Position numbers and translations under genes: made by a program. Shown here piece by piece: positions 26,318 to 36,300 of a stretch of DNA of 64,000 nt. Source of the stretch: Bradyrhizobium sp. CCGUVB1N3 (lineage in GTDB: Bacteria; Pseudomonadota; Alphaproteobacteria; Rhizobiales; Xanthobacteraceae); the NCBI RefSeq assembly GCF_024199925.1, contig NZ_JANADR010000001.1:434001-498000 (forward strand), read 5' to 3'. The first letter of the stretch is position 1, and each line of letters starts with the position of its first letter. The notes below the pieces were generated by a model that worked only from the letters and a program-made list of their open reading frames with translations, searched no databases and was not told the DNA's origin.

Positions 26318-27034
26318 TTGTTAGGTCTCGACTATTCCTGGCTCGCGGATCCAGCGTACCAGCGATGGCTGCTCATCGGTGTCGTCAACACGCTGAAGCT
26401 GGCGGCGCTCTCGTCGAGTGCCGCCATCCTCATCGGCATGCTGGGGGCCCTTGGCCTCACGCTGCGGATATTCTGGCTCGACGCCCTGATCGAGCTGTTC
26501 GTCGAGGTGTTTCGCAACACGCCGCCGCTGTTGCAGATGCTGTTTGCCTATTTCACCCTCTCGACCCTCGGCCTCAAGGTGACCGATCCTTCAACCGGGC
26601 TGTCGGTGCCGCTGCTCAGCGCCTTCGCCTGTGCTGCGATTTCGCTCAGTCTCTTCGGCGGGGCGCTGGCGATAGAAACCTTTCGCTCGGGCATCGAAAC
26701 CATGCCGCGATCGATCATCGATGCGGCGCGGTCACTGGGGTACGGCCGATGGGCCCGCTTCTGGCGCATCGAGGCGCCTATCGCGACCCGCATCTGCCTG
26801 CCGGGACTGACGAACATCCTGACCAACCTCTTCAAGACGACCTCGCAGGCGTCCGTCATCACCGTGCCGGAGCTCATGTACTACGCCGGGCAGATTTACA
26901 ACGATACGTTTCGCACGCTGGAGGTAATGATCCTCGTGCTCCTCATCTACGTGACGCTGGTGTCCGTTCTTACATTCGCGATGGCAAGGCTCGAAGCCTT
27001 CATGGCTTTCCCTGGTTACGGAAGGGGGCATTGA
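26318..27034 (+). CDS. Amino-acid ABC transporter permease 1 (HisM/GltK family)
   Basis: 238 residues from a TTG at 26318 with GGAG nine bases upstream; no ATG gives a sensible length without entering the binding-protein gene. FVEVFRNTPPLLQMLFAYF is the conserved N-terminal signature, and AIETFRSGIETMPRSIIDAA followed by SLGYGRWARF is the EAA loop that contacts the ATPase. Five or so hydrophobic segments. It pairs with the next gene to form the membrane channel. The stop and next start overlap (TGATG). Confidence 0.9.
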   Translation: MLGLDYSWLADPAYQRWLLIGVVNTLKLAALSSSAAILIGMLGALGLTLRIFWLDALIELFVEVFRNTPPLLQMLFAYFTLSTLGLKVTDPSTGLSVPLLSAFACAAISLSLFGGALAIETFRSGIETMPRSIIDAARSLGYGRWARFWRIEAPIATRICLPGLTNILTNLFKTTSQASVITVPELMYYAGQIYNDTFRTLEVMILVLLIYVTLVSVLTFAMARLEAFMAFPGYGRGH

Positions 27035-27849
27035 TGACGGGTTTGGTGCTCCACTACGAGGACAAGAAGCGCGCCGTTCAGTTGCTGATCGCCCTTGGTG
27101 TGGTGGTCTGGATTGGTGTCGATGCCGCGACGGGCGGCTCGGCGTACTGGACCCGTGTGCTGGTGCGGCTTCCCGTGCTTCTGACCGGCTCCGCAACCGG
27201 TTGGCCGGTCACCGGCGGTTTTGTCCTCAATATTCTTCTTTCCGTTGCGTCGATGGTTCTGGCGACGGCGCTTGGCACAGTTGTGGGGCTTGGAACGCTC
27301 GCGCGGTTCGGACCGATCCGGATCGTTTCGCTCCTGTTGGTGAACTTCCTGCGCAATTCACCCTGGCTCGTTCTGCTCTTTGCAACGCTCTATTTCCTGC
27401 CCTTCGAGATGCGCATCTTCGGCACGATTGTTCCGTTCCCGCCATTCGTGAAAGCCGTGATTGGCCTTGCGCTGCCGACGGCGGCGAATTTCTCCGAGGT
27501 GATCCGCGGCGCGGTTCAATCCGTTCACAGCGGCCAGTGGGAGGCGGCCCGTTCGCTCGGCTACAACACCGGCCAGATCTACCGCCACGTGATCATGCCG
27601 CAGGCCATGCGGCGCATGATTCCGGGTTGGATGAATCTCTACGCGCTGCTCATGATCGCGACCGCGCTCGCCACGGTCACCGGCATCCAGGACGTGCTGA
27701 CGATCCTGAACACTTTGCTGGCCACGGAGAACGAGCGCGTGATCGTCTACTTCTATCTGACCGTCCTCTTCCTGTTCATCGCCTACTGCTATCCGATTGC
27801 GGCCCTGGCGCGCCGGCGGGAACGTGCCGTGAAGGGAGAAAACCTGTGA
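27034..27849 (+). CDS. Amino-acid ABC transporter permease 2 (HisQ/GltJ family)
   Basis: 271 residues from the ATG that overlaps the stop of permease 1. LLVNFLRNSPWLVLLFATLY is the N-terminal family signature, and VIRGAVQSVHSGQWEAARSL followed by GYNTGQIYRHV is the EAA loop. The long N-terminal half includes a Gly/Thr-rich segment before the first conserved helix. It is the second half of the membrane channel. The stop overlaps the GTG start of the ATPase (GTGA). Confidence 0.9.
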   Translation: MTGLVLHYEDKKRAVQLLIALGVVVWIGVDAATGGSAYWTRVLVRLPVLLTGSATGWPVTGGFVLNILLSVASMVLATALGTVVGLGTLARFGPIRIVSLLLVNFLRNSPWLVLLFATLYFLPFEMRIFGTIVPFPPFVKAVIGLALPTAANFSEVIRGAVQSVHSGQWEAARSLGYNTGQIYRHVIMPQAMRRMIPGWMNLYALLMIATALATVTGIQDVLTILNTLLATENERVIVYFYLTVLFLFIAYCYPIAALARRRERAVKGENL

Positions 27850-28592
27850 GCCGCACCGATGCGCTGATCGAACTCGACAACGTCCGCAAGTCCTTCGGCG
27901 ACTTCCAGGTTCTCAAGGGCATTTCGATGTCTGTGCAGAAGGGAGAGGCCGTCTGCATTATCGGTCCCTCCGGGTCGGGAAAGTCCACCATTTTACGCTG
28001 CATTAACGGCCTATTTCCGGTGGACGAAGGCTTTATTCGCGTCGGTGCGCATCGCGTGCATGAAATGAAGTCGGAAAAGGCGATGCGTGCGTTGCGCCAT
28101 CAGGTGGCGATGGTGTTTCAGCAGTACAACCTCTTTCCCCATCGCACGGCGCTGGAAAACATCATGATGGCGCCGATCCAGGTGCTCGGACATGATGGCG
28201 CCGAAGTCGAGGAGCGCGCCCGCAATCTCCTGAAGAAGGTTCGACTCTCCGAAAAGGCGAACAGCTATCCGGGACAGCTTTCCGGCGGACAACAGCAGCG
28301 CGTGGCAATCGCCCGCGCACTCGCCATGCAGCCGGAGGTGATCCTGTTCGACGAGGTGACGGCGGCGCTCGATCCGGAAACGGTGAAAGACGTTCTCTTC
28401 GCCATCCGCGAACTTGTGGAGGAAGGCCTCACCTGCATTCTCGTGACTCACGAGATGAAGTTCGCCCGGGAAGTCTCGCAGCGAGTCTGCTTCACCGATC
28501 ATGGTCTGATCGTGGAGAGCGCGCCTCCCGCAGAGCTTTTCGACAATCCGCGAGATCCGCGCACTCGCGAATTCCTCGGTCAGGTTCTCTGA
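27846..28592 (+). CDS. Amino-acid ABC transporter ATP-binding protein (GlnQ/HisP family)
   Basis: 248 residues from a GTG overlapping the permease stop. Walker [20 protein letters not shown]-loop [17 protein letters not shown], signature [17 protein letters not shown], Walker [14 protein letters not shown] and H-loop [12 protein letters not shown] are all intact and typical of polar amino-acid uptake ATPases. It is the last transport gene of the operon; 124 bases separate it from the first FAD oxidase. Confidence 0.93.
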   Translation: MSRTDALIELDNVRKSFGDFQVLKGISMSVQKGEAVCIIGPSGSGKSTILRCINGLFPVDEGFIRVGAHRVHEMKSEKAMRALRHQVAMVFQQYNLFPHRTALENIMMAPIQVLGHDGAEVEERARNLLKKVRLSEKANSYPGQLSGGQQQRVAIARALAMQPEVILFDEVTAALDPETVKDVLFAIRELVEEGLTCILVTHEMKFAREVSQRVCFTDHGLIVESAPPAELFDNPRDPRTREFLGQVL

Positions 28593-28716
28593 TCGCATCA
28601 CCGGGCGGACGGGACGTCGTTGGTCCGGTGCAATCGACCTGTCGGGACTGGCAATACGCTGCGCGGTGCGGCCATCCCACAAGCAATGAAGGGTGGGCCG
28701 GAAGGTCCAATGGATC

Positions 28717-30033
28717 ATGCCCCGTTTTGACGATATCTACGCCCAAGACTTCAAGGAGGCGCCCTATTGGTGGGAGGCCGCGGAACCGGAGACCGATCTC
28801 GATCCGCTGCCGGAGCGCGCCGACGTCGTGGTCATTGGTTCGGGCTATGCCGGGCTGAATGCGGCGACCCATCTGGCGCGCGCCGGGCGCTCGGTCGTGG
28901 TCATCGACGGTGACCGGATCGGGGAGGGCGCCTCGACGCGGTCGGGCGGCATGGTGTCGAGCGGTCAGAAGCTGGTGGTTGGCGGCGCGATCAAGGGGAT
29001 CGACCCCGTGCTGTTCTCGCGCCTGATCGGCGAAAGCAATGAGAGCTTCGATTATCTGAAGATGCTGGTCGAGACGGAGAAGCTGGATGCGGGCCTCGCG
29101 CTCACCGGCCGCTTTTTCGGCGCTCACGCGGCGCCCGACTACGAAACCTTGAAGCGGCATGGCGCACTGCTGGCGGAAAAGACCGGCGTGACCGTGCATT
29201 TCCTCGATCGCTCGCATCAGCGGGCCGCGATCGGTTCGGACTACTATCACGGCGGCATGGTGATCGACCAATATGGCGGTCTGCATCCGGGCAAATATCA
29301 CAAGGCGTTGCGCGACCGGGCGCGCGCCGCCGGCGTCGTGCTGCGCTCGCATGCGCGTGCGGCTGTCGTCCAGGATGGAGCGGGTGGGGAGAAGATCGTG
29401 CCGACCGCGCGGGGCAGCATCCGAGCCGCTCACGTCGTCGCAACCACCAACGGCTACACCGCCGCCGACGCGACGCCGGGGCTCGCCAGCCGCATCGTGC
29501 CGGTCAAGAGCTATCAGATTGCCACCGAGCCGCTGCCGGCTGATCTCCTCGCCGAGCTCATTCCGCAGGCCCGCATGGTGTCCGACACGCGCCGTGACCT
29601 GATCTATACAAGGCCATCGCCCGACGAGACGCGACTTCTGTTCGGATCGCGCCCGGGCATCTTCGACATGCCGGACAAGCTTGCCGCCAAGCGGCTCTAT
29701 GCGCGCATGCTGGCCGTCTGGCCGCAGCTTGCGGGCGTGAAGATCACCCATGCTTGGAGCGGTCGCGTGGCCATGACGGTCGACAAGATCGCCCATCTCG
29801 GTGCCCGAGACGGCACTGATTTTGCGGCCGGCTGCAACGGCAACGGCGTCGCGCTGATGACCTATCTCGGTTACCAGACGGCGCGCAAGATTCTCGGGGA
29901 GCAAAACCTGCCGTCGGCTTTCGACCGCGAGACGTTTGCTGCCGTGCCCTTCTATGCGGGCACGCCGTGGTTCGTGCCACTTTTTGCCGGCTGGTATCGC
30001 CTGCGCGATTTCCTCGACCGTCCGGGGCGCTGA
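28717..30033 (+). CDS. FAD-dependent amine/amino-acid oxidoreductase 1 (PuuB/DadA-like)
   Basis: 438 residues from the ATG at 28717. After an aromatic leader (DFKEAPYWWEAAEP), VVVIGSGYAGLNAATHLARA binds FAD, and IGEGASTRSGGMVSSGQ is the motif near the flavin seen in gamma-glutamylputrescine and D-amino-acid oxidoreductases. The C-terminus GCNGNGVALMTYLGYQTARK is the usual flavin-closing segment. It probably oxidises the amine or amino acid brought in by the upstream ABC importer. The substrate is not determined by sequence. Confidence 0.85.
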   Translation: MPRFDDIYAQDFKEAPYWWEAAEPETDLDPLPERADVVVIGSGYAGLNAATHLARAGRSVVVIDGDRIGEGASTRSGGMVSSGQKLVVGGAIKGIDPVLFSRLIGESNESFDYLKMLVETEKLDAGLALTGRFFGAHAAPDYETLKRHGALLAEKTGVTVHFLDRSHQRAAIGSDYYHGGMVIDQYGGLHPGKYHKALRDRARAAGVVLRSHARAAVVQDGAGGEKIVPTARGSIRAAHVVATTNGYTAADATPGLASRIVPVKSYQIATEPLPADLLAELIPQARMVSDTRRDLIYTRPSPDETRLLFGSRPGIFDMPDKLAAKRLYARMLAVWPQLAGVKITHAWSGRVAMTVDKIAHLGARDGTDFAAGCNGNGVALMTYLGYQTARKILGEQNLPSAFDRETFAAVPFYAGTPWFVPLFAGWYRLRDFLDRPGR

Positions 30034-30075
30034 ATTGGAGCAGTCCGCTACGCGCTCGTCTCGAAGGGGGACAAT

Positions 30076-31392
30076 TTGTCCAGAATAATTCCCGAGCTCG
30101 TCGTCACGCCGCAGGATCTGCCCGCGAAGGTCGACGTCGTCGTCATCGGCGGCGGCATCATCGGTGTGTCGACGGCGCTCTCGCTGGCCGAGCGCGGCGT
30201 CAGCGTTGCCCTGTGTGAAAAGGGACTGATCGGGGCGGAGCAGTCGTCGCGGAATTGGGGTTGGGTGCGCCAGATGGGGCGTGACCCGGCCGAGTTGCCG
30301 CTTGCGATCGAAAGCCTTCGACTCTGGCGCGGCATGAACGCGCGCATCGCCGGCGAAACGGGCTTTCGGCAGGCGGGCATCGCCTATCTCTGCGACACCG
30401 ACGCCGACGTTGCGATGTATGAGGAGTGGCTCAAGCATGCCGCCCCGCTTGGTCTCGATTCCCGCCTCGTCGGCGGCGAGGCGCTGAAGAGGCTTATTCC
30501 CGGAGCGGCGAAGCCGTTTCGCGCCGCGTTGCACACGCTGAGCGACGGCAAGGCCGAGCCGTTTGTCGCAGCCCCGGCAATTGCGCGCGGTGCGGCCGCT
30601 AGGGGGGCGCACATCCTCACCAACTGCGCGGTCCGCTCCATCGAGCGATCGGCGGGCCGGGTGAGCGGCTGTGTGACCGAGCACGGTGAGATCCGCTGCT
30701 CCTCCGTGGTTCTGGCGGGCGGAGCCTGGTCGCGCTTGTTCGCTGGCAACATGGGCATCGATCTTCCAGTCCTGAAGATCCTCGGCAGCGTCGTCCGCCT
30801 GTCCTCGGTCGACGGCGTTCCGGATTTCGCAGTTGGTGCGGGTAACTTCGCTTTCCGTCGCCGTCTGGACGGCGGGTTCACTGTCGCTCAGCGCAACGCA
30901 AATATTGCCCCAATCACGCCGGACAGCTTCCGCTTGTTCTGCGATTATACGCCGACGCTCATCAAAAGCTGGAATGAGCTGACGCCTCGCATCGGCGGTC
31001 AGTTTTTTCGTGAGCTGTCGATGGCGCGAAGCTGGCGGAGCGACGAAGTTACGCCTTTCGAGCAGGTCCGCATTCTCGATCCCGATCCGTCGTGGCGATT
31101 CGTCCGAGGCGGCGTTCGCCATTTGCGCGAGGCTTTCCCGGTGTTCGGCGACGCCAAGATCACAAAGATTTGGGCCGGCTTGATGGACGTTACGCCGGAT
31201 GCCGTTCCAGTCATGGCGCCGGTCGGCTCCGTTCCCGGCTTCTATCTCGCGACAGGTTTCTCCGGTCACGGTTTCGGTATCGGCCCGGGCGCCGGCGCGT
31301 TGATGGCCGACCTCGTGACCGGATCGACAGCTTGCGTCGATCCGGCTCCGTTTCGGATGGAGCGATTCAAGCGGTTGAAAAAGGTCGCCTGA
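30076..31392 (+). CDS. FAD-dependent amine/amino-acid oxidoreductase 2 (DAO family)
   Basis: 438 residues from a TTG with GAAGGGGG about 8 bases upstream. VVVIGGGIIGVSTALSLAER is the FAD-binding fold; IGAEQSSRNWGWVRQMGRDP and the C-terminal TGFSGHGFGIGPGAGALMAD are DAO-family motifs. It is the same length as its upstream neighbour but clearly divergent in sequence, so the two are not a recent duplication; they may act in sequence or as partner subunits in oxidising the imported compound. Two flavin oxidases with one importer also recalls opine catabolism, but that is only a possibility. Confidence 0.85.
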   Translation: MSRIIPELVVTPQDLPAKVDVVVIGGGIIGVSTALSLAERGVSVALCEKGLIGAEQSSRNWGWVRQMGRDPAELPLAIESLRLWRGMNARIAGETGFRQAGIAYLCDTDADVAMYEEWLKHAAPLGLDSRLVGGEALKRLIPGAAKPFRAALHTLSDGKAEPFVAAPAIARGAAARGAHILTNCAVRSIERSAGRVSGCVTEHGEIRCSSVVLAGGAWSRLFAGNMGIDLPVLKILGSVVRLSSVDGVPDFAVGAGNFAFRRRLDGGFTVAQRNANIAPITPDSFRLFCDYTPTLIKSWNELTPRIGGQFFRELSMARSWRSDEVTPFEQVRILDPDPSWRFVRGGVRHLREAFPVFGDAKITKIWAGLMDVTPDAVPVMAPVGSVPGFYLATGFSGHGFGIGPGAGALMADLVTGSTACVDPAPFRMERFKRLKKVA

Positions 31393-31654
31393 TCTGAGCC
31401 TTCGTGTCCGTCGTCAAGGATTTGGGCGATGGTCGCGCTGGCGTTATCGACTTCCGATTCGCGCTGATGGGCAAGCTCGCTTTCACTTGCGGCGCAATTC
31501 CCGTGGCAATACGGATGTGCACTGCCTGGTGCCCGATGCGCAACGCTTTGTTAAGATTAACGCGGCAGTTTCGAGTGAATTCCATTTTTGAAGTGCGCGC
31601 TTGAAGATCGTCTTGGGTGCGATTGTCTCATGAACATTCCCCGAGATATCTCGA

Positions 31655-33367
31655 ATGCTCCGTCGCTGCCTTCGCATTGCGATCTGCACAGGAGTGGGCG
31701 TAGGATCTCCTGTCGGATTGACGGCCCGCGCGCAAGTCACTGCGCCAAGTCAGGTCACGCCACAGGAATTACGTCCGCCCGCTCTGACGGGTGAGCAGAC
31801 GACGATTCTCCCGGGGACGTCGGTCACCGCGCCTCCGGCCGGCGATCGCAACATGACGGTGCTGCTGCGCGAGGTGCTGATCGATGGCGGATTCGCCGAG
31901 GTCGCCAGCGGAGGCATGATCGCGGGACTGAGCGGACGACGGGTCAGCGTGACGGAAATCTACGCCGTCGTGGCCGAGCTGGAGCGCATCTATAACGACG
32001 CCGGCTATCCGCTCGTGCGTGTTGCGGTGCCGCCGCAACACCTCGTCGATGGGAGCGTGTTGCGGCTCCTCGTGATCGACGGCTTCATCGAGGCGATCAA
32101 TGTCGATGCTGTGCCGGCGCGCGCCCGATCCGTCGTTGCGGCGCGCACCGCCGGGCTGGTCGGCCGCAGGCATCTGCGGCGTGCCGAGCTCGAGCGGGCG
32201 CTGCTGGTCGCGGGCGATCTGCCGGGTCTCGCGCTCCGGAGCACGTTGATGCGCGGCGATCGCGAGGGAGGCACCAAGCTGATCCTCGATGGGGAGCATC
32301 GGCTCGTTTCGGCATCGACCGGCGTTGACGATCGGCTGCCGGCTTCAGTCGGCACGTGGCAGCTTCGCGGCACGATGGCCGTCAACAGCGCACTCGGGTT
32401 GGGGGATCAGGTCTACGGCTCGGTCGGCCTCGGCGCAAATCTAGAGGCCGCGGCGCAGGGGCGGACGCCGCTCGCGGTCTATGGCGGCGGCGCGGTCATT
32501 CCCGTCGGCGTCGACGGACTGACCGTGAATCCGGAATATACCCACTCGACGACGCGGACGCCTCAGGCGCAGGGTGTAGTCGGCTCGCTCGGCACATTCG
32601 AACGCGTTGCCGTCAGGCTGCGCGGGCCGATCAGCCTGACGCGAGCCTCGTCGCTCTATGCGAATGTGTCGCTCGAGCATATCGACCAGCAGATCAGCGC
32701 ACCCGATTTCGACGTAATGCTGAGCCATGATCGCTACGCCGTCGCGCGCGCTGGCGCAGACTATGCGACGACCCTGCCATGGGGTGCGGGCCTGCAAGCC
32801 GGTATGACGTTTTCGGGCGGGCTTGGCGGCCGGGGCGCGCTCGACGCCGCGGCATCCGGGGTCCCGCTCTCGCGGCTCGCTGCGAGCGCAGATTTCACCA
32901 AGCTCTCGGGCAGCTTTCATGTCATCCAGCCGATGCCGGGAAGCTTCCGCTGGGATTTGATCGGCGCCGGGCAGGCGAGCTTCAACAAGCCGATGCTACG
33001 CTCGGAGCAGCTCTCGCTCGACGGTTCCGATGCGATCTCCGCGTTTGCGTCGGGCACCTTGACGGCGGATCAGGGTGTGACGCTGCGCAGTGAATTGTCG
33101 CGTTCGTTCCGGTTCGACACGGTCAACACGACGGTGTCGCCTTATGTCTTCGGTGCGGCCGGCCGCGGCTGGCTGGCTAACGTGACCGCCGTCGAGCGGC
33201 CCGCATTCAATGCCGGTTCGGTCGGCGGCGGCGTGCGCGGCGTCGTCGACGCCGTTGGCGTGTTGCCGGGATCCTCGCTCGGCCTGGAGGCCGCGCGCGG
33301 TTTCACGGATCTGCCCGGAGCAAGGCTGGGATGGCGCGCCAATGCCGTCGCTTCGATGGCCTATTGA
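31655..33367 (+). CDS. Two-partner secretion transporter TpsB (ShlB/FhaC/HecB family)
   Basis: 570 residues. A signal peptide covers about 1-27 (ending LTARAQ). A Pro/Thr-rich linker leads to POTRA domain(s) near 65-150 (VLLREVLIDGGFAEVASGG and VAELERIYNDAGYPLVRVAV). The C-terminal 380 residues form the 16-strand Omp85-like barrel, ending in MAY with an aromatic last residue. It exports the TpsA protein encoded immediately downstream: the TGA of tpsB overlaps the ATG of tpsA (TGATG), giving coupled expression. Confidence 0.88.
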   Translation: MLRRCLRIAICTGVGVGSPVGLTARAQVTAPSQVTPQELRPPALTGEQTTILPGTSVTAPPAGDRNMTVLLREVLIDGGFAEVASGGMIAGLSGRRVSVTEIYAVVAELERIYNDAGYPLVRVAVPPQHLVDGSVLRLLVIDGFIEAINVDAVPARARSVVAARTAGLVGRRHLRRAELERALLVAGDLPGLALRSTLMRGDREGGTKLILDGEHRLVSASTGVDDRLPASVGTWQLRGTMAVNSALGLGDQVYGSVGLGANLEAAAQGRTPLAVYGGGAVIPVGVDGLTVNPEYTHSTTRTPQAQGVVGSLGTFERVAVRLRGPISLTRASSLYANVSLEHIDQQISAPDFDVMLSHDRYAVARAGADYATTLPWGAGLQAGMTFSGGLGGRGALDAAASGVPLSRLAASADFTKLSGSFHVIQPMPGSFRWDLIGAGQASFNKPMLRSEQLSLDGSDAISAFASGTLTADQGVTLRSELSRSFRFDTVNTTVSPYVFGAAGRGWLANVTAVERPAFNAGSVGGGVRGVVDAVGVLPGSSLGLEAARGFTDLPGARLGWRANAVASMAY

Positions 33368-36300
33368 TGCAGGCCCATCGTCCCAGGGCGACGCTGCCGA
33401 TGCATCGCGCAGGAGCCGTAGCGCTGCTCCTCTGTTTGCCGATCATGGCCTGGGGCTCCCAAGCATATGCGCAAGTCCTGCTGCCGCAGGGCGGAAAGGT
33501 TGTCTCGGGCCAGGCCAGGATCGACGCCGCCGGCAATGGGCTCACGATCACGCAGAGCTCCTCCAGGTCGGTGATCGACTGGAACGGTTTCTCGATCGGG
33601 GAAAGCGGCGCCGTCAATTTCGTCCAGCCCAATGCCGGTTCGGCCACGCTCAACCGGGTCACCGGGCAGACGTCCTCGGTGATCGCGGGCAAGATCAGCG
33701 CGAACGGTCAGGTCTTTCTCGTCAATCCGAACGGCATTGCCATCACCTCGACCGGAACGGTTCAGGTCGGCGGCGGCTTCGTGGCCTCGACGCTCGACAT
33801 CGATACGGCGGATTTCAATGCCGGACGCCTTGTCTTTGCGGGCAAAGGCGCTTCCGCAGCGGTCAGCAATGCCGGGGTGATCTCGGCCGCTCCGGGGTCC
33901 TTCGTCGGATTGATCGGCGGAACGGTGTCGAACAGCGGCACCATCAACGTGCCTCTGGGCCAGGTCGGACTTGGCTCAGGAGAAATGGCGACTCTCAATC
34001 CGACCGGTGACGGCTTTCTTCAAGTCGCGATTCCCACCAGTGCGACCGCCGCCAACGGTCGCGCGCTGATCGACGTGACCGGCCGCATCAAGTCGGCGGG
34101 CGGGCGCGTCCAGATCAAGGCCGCGACGGCGCAACGGCTGGTGCGGGACGTCATCAATGTTTCGGGCGCCGTGACGGCGCGCAGCGTCAGGGGACGCAGC
34201 GGAAGCATTATCCTCGATGGCGGCGACGGTGGTGCGGTCACCGTCTCGGGCAGGCTCTCGGCCAACGGTGACAGGGTGAGCAAGGGTGGCACCATCGTAG
34301 CGACCGGCAGCAAGATCGCCTTGACGTCGACGGCACGCGTATCCGCCGACGGAGCGAACGGCGGTTCTGTGCTGATCGGCGGCGACATGCGCGGCGGCGT
34401 CGATGCTGCCGCGAAGCTCGTGAGCGAGACTGTGCGCACCGCGGCCACGACGTCGATCGCACAAGGCGCGATCGTTTCGGCCAATGGACGCACAGGCGCC
34501 GGCGGCAATGTCGTGATCTGGTCCGACACCGTGACCGATTTCCGCGGCTCGATTCTCGCGACTGGTGCGGGGTCAGCGGCGGGTGGCGCGGTCGAAGTCT
34601 CCAGCCACGGTGTACTCGGCTACAACGGACGCGTCGACGTCACCGCCGCCAGCGGTAGCACCGGGACGCTGCTGCTTGACCCCTACAACGTGACGATATC
34701 GACCGGCGCCAACAGCAACATCTCCGGCAGCACGCCTTTCACGCCGTCGGGAAACAGCTCCGTCCTCAACGTGACCACGTTGCAGAATGCGCTGGCGACG
34801 GCCAATGTCACGGTGAATACCGGCAGTTCGGGCGCGCAGAGCGGCGATATTACGGTCGCCAACGCGGTGACCTGGAGCAGCGGCAATTCGCTCACTTTGA
34901 CGTCGGCGCGAGACATCCTTGTCAACGCCAACATCACGACCAATGGCGGCGCACTCAACCTGAATGCGGGCCGCGGCGTCACCGTGACCGGTGCGACCAT
35001 CAATACATCCGGCGGCGGTCTGATTGTGACCGGCAGCACCACCGACGGCACCACGGGCATCACGCTCAACGGCGCCACCATCAGCGTTGGTACCGGCACG
35101 GCCACGCTGACGGGCACGGCGACCACCGGCAAGGGCGTCTTCTTCACCACCAACGCTAATACGCTCACGGCGAGCGGCGCAGGCTCGATCACCATCGTCG
35201 GCAATTCGAGCACGACCGTCACCAATTACGGGGTGGCGCTCAACACCAGTCTCACGACCTCCGGCTCGGTTTCCATCTCCGGCGCGAACACAGGCTCTGC
35301 GTCGCAGGCCTATGGTCTGTATGTCAACGGCGGCAACACGATCACCGACAGTTCGGGCAATTTGTCCCTAAGCGGCACGTCCACGTCCGCCAACGGCGTC
35401 TGGTTCAATTCCGCGACGACGACGCTCACCAATTCAGGTGCGGGAACGCTGGCGCTCAATGGCATCAGCGGAAGCCTCAATGGTATCCGGTTGAACACCA
35501 GCGTGGGCCTGGCGACGTCAGGCACAGTCACTCTGTCCGGCACCTCCACCAGCGGTTCGGGTTTCTCCGCCAAGGGCAGCAACACGCTGACGGTCTCGAG
35601 CGGCAATCTGACCATCAGCGGCGCGACCAGTTCCGGATCTCTCGGGATCGACCTGTCGTCCAGCGGCAATGCGATTACGAACAGCGGCAGCGGCACGTTG
35701 ACGCTCAGCGGCACCGGCGGCACCAATCTGGCTGCGACCATCACGTCCTCATCCGGCGTGCTCGCGATCGGTGACACCAGTGCGGTGACGCAGTCGGGAG
35801 GCACGATCACCGCCGGCAGTCTCCTGTTGTCCGGCGGCGGCAGCTTCTCGCTCGGTCAGGCCAATCTGGTCGGCACGCTGGCGGCGACCGGCGTCGGCTC
35901 GATGTCCTTCGTCAACAATCAGAGCCTGACCATCGGCACCGTTCAGACGACATCGGGAATTTCTGCGCTGGCGTCTGCGAGCGTCACGATCACGACCAGC
36001 GGCACCAGCGACATCACGGTCAACAATGCGGTGACCGGGAGTAGCGGCAATGCGGTGAGCCTGACGGCCGGGCGGGATATTCTCGTCAACGCCGGTATGA
36101 CGACCAACGGCGGTGCGCTCGCGCTCAATGCCGGCCGCGCCGTCAGTATCTCCAATGCGACCATTGCGACGTCCGGCGGCAATCTGATCGCAAGCGGCAC
36201 GACCACCGACAGCACCACGGCCATCACGCTCAACGGTGCCACGATCAGCGTCGGCGGCGGGACCGCGAGCTTGAGCGGAACCGGTTCGACCTCCGGCCTA

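Noticed and set aside
28492..31269. 925-codon open frame on the minus strand across both FAD oxidase genes
   Set aside because: It is antisense to two well-supported genes, rich in Arg/His/Asp as expected from the complement of high-GC coding sequence, and has no domain or ribosome site.
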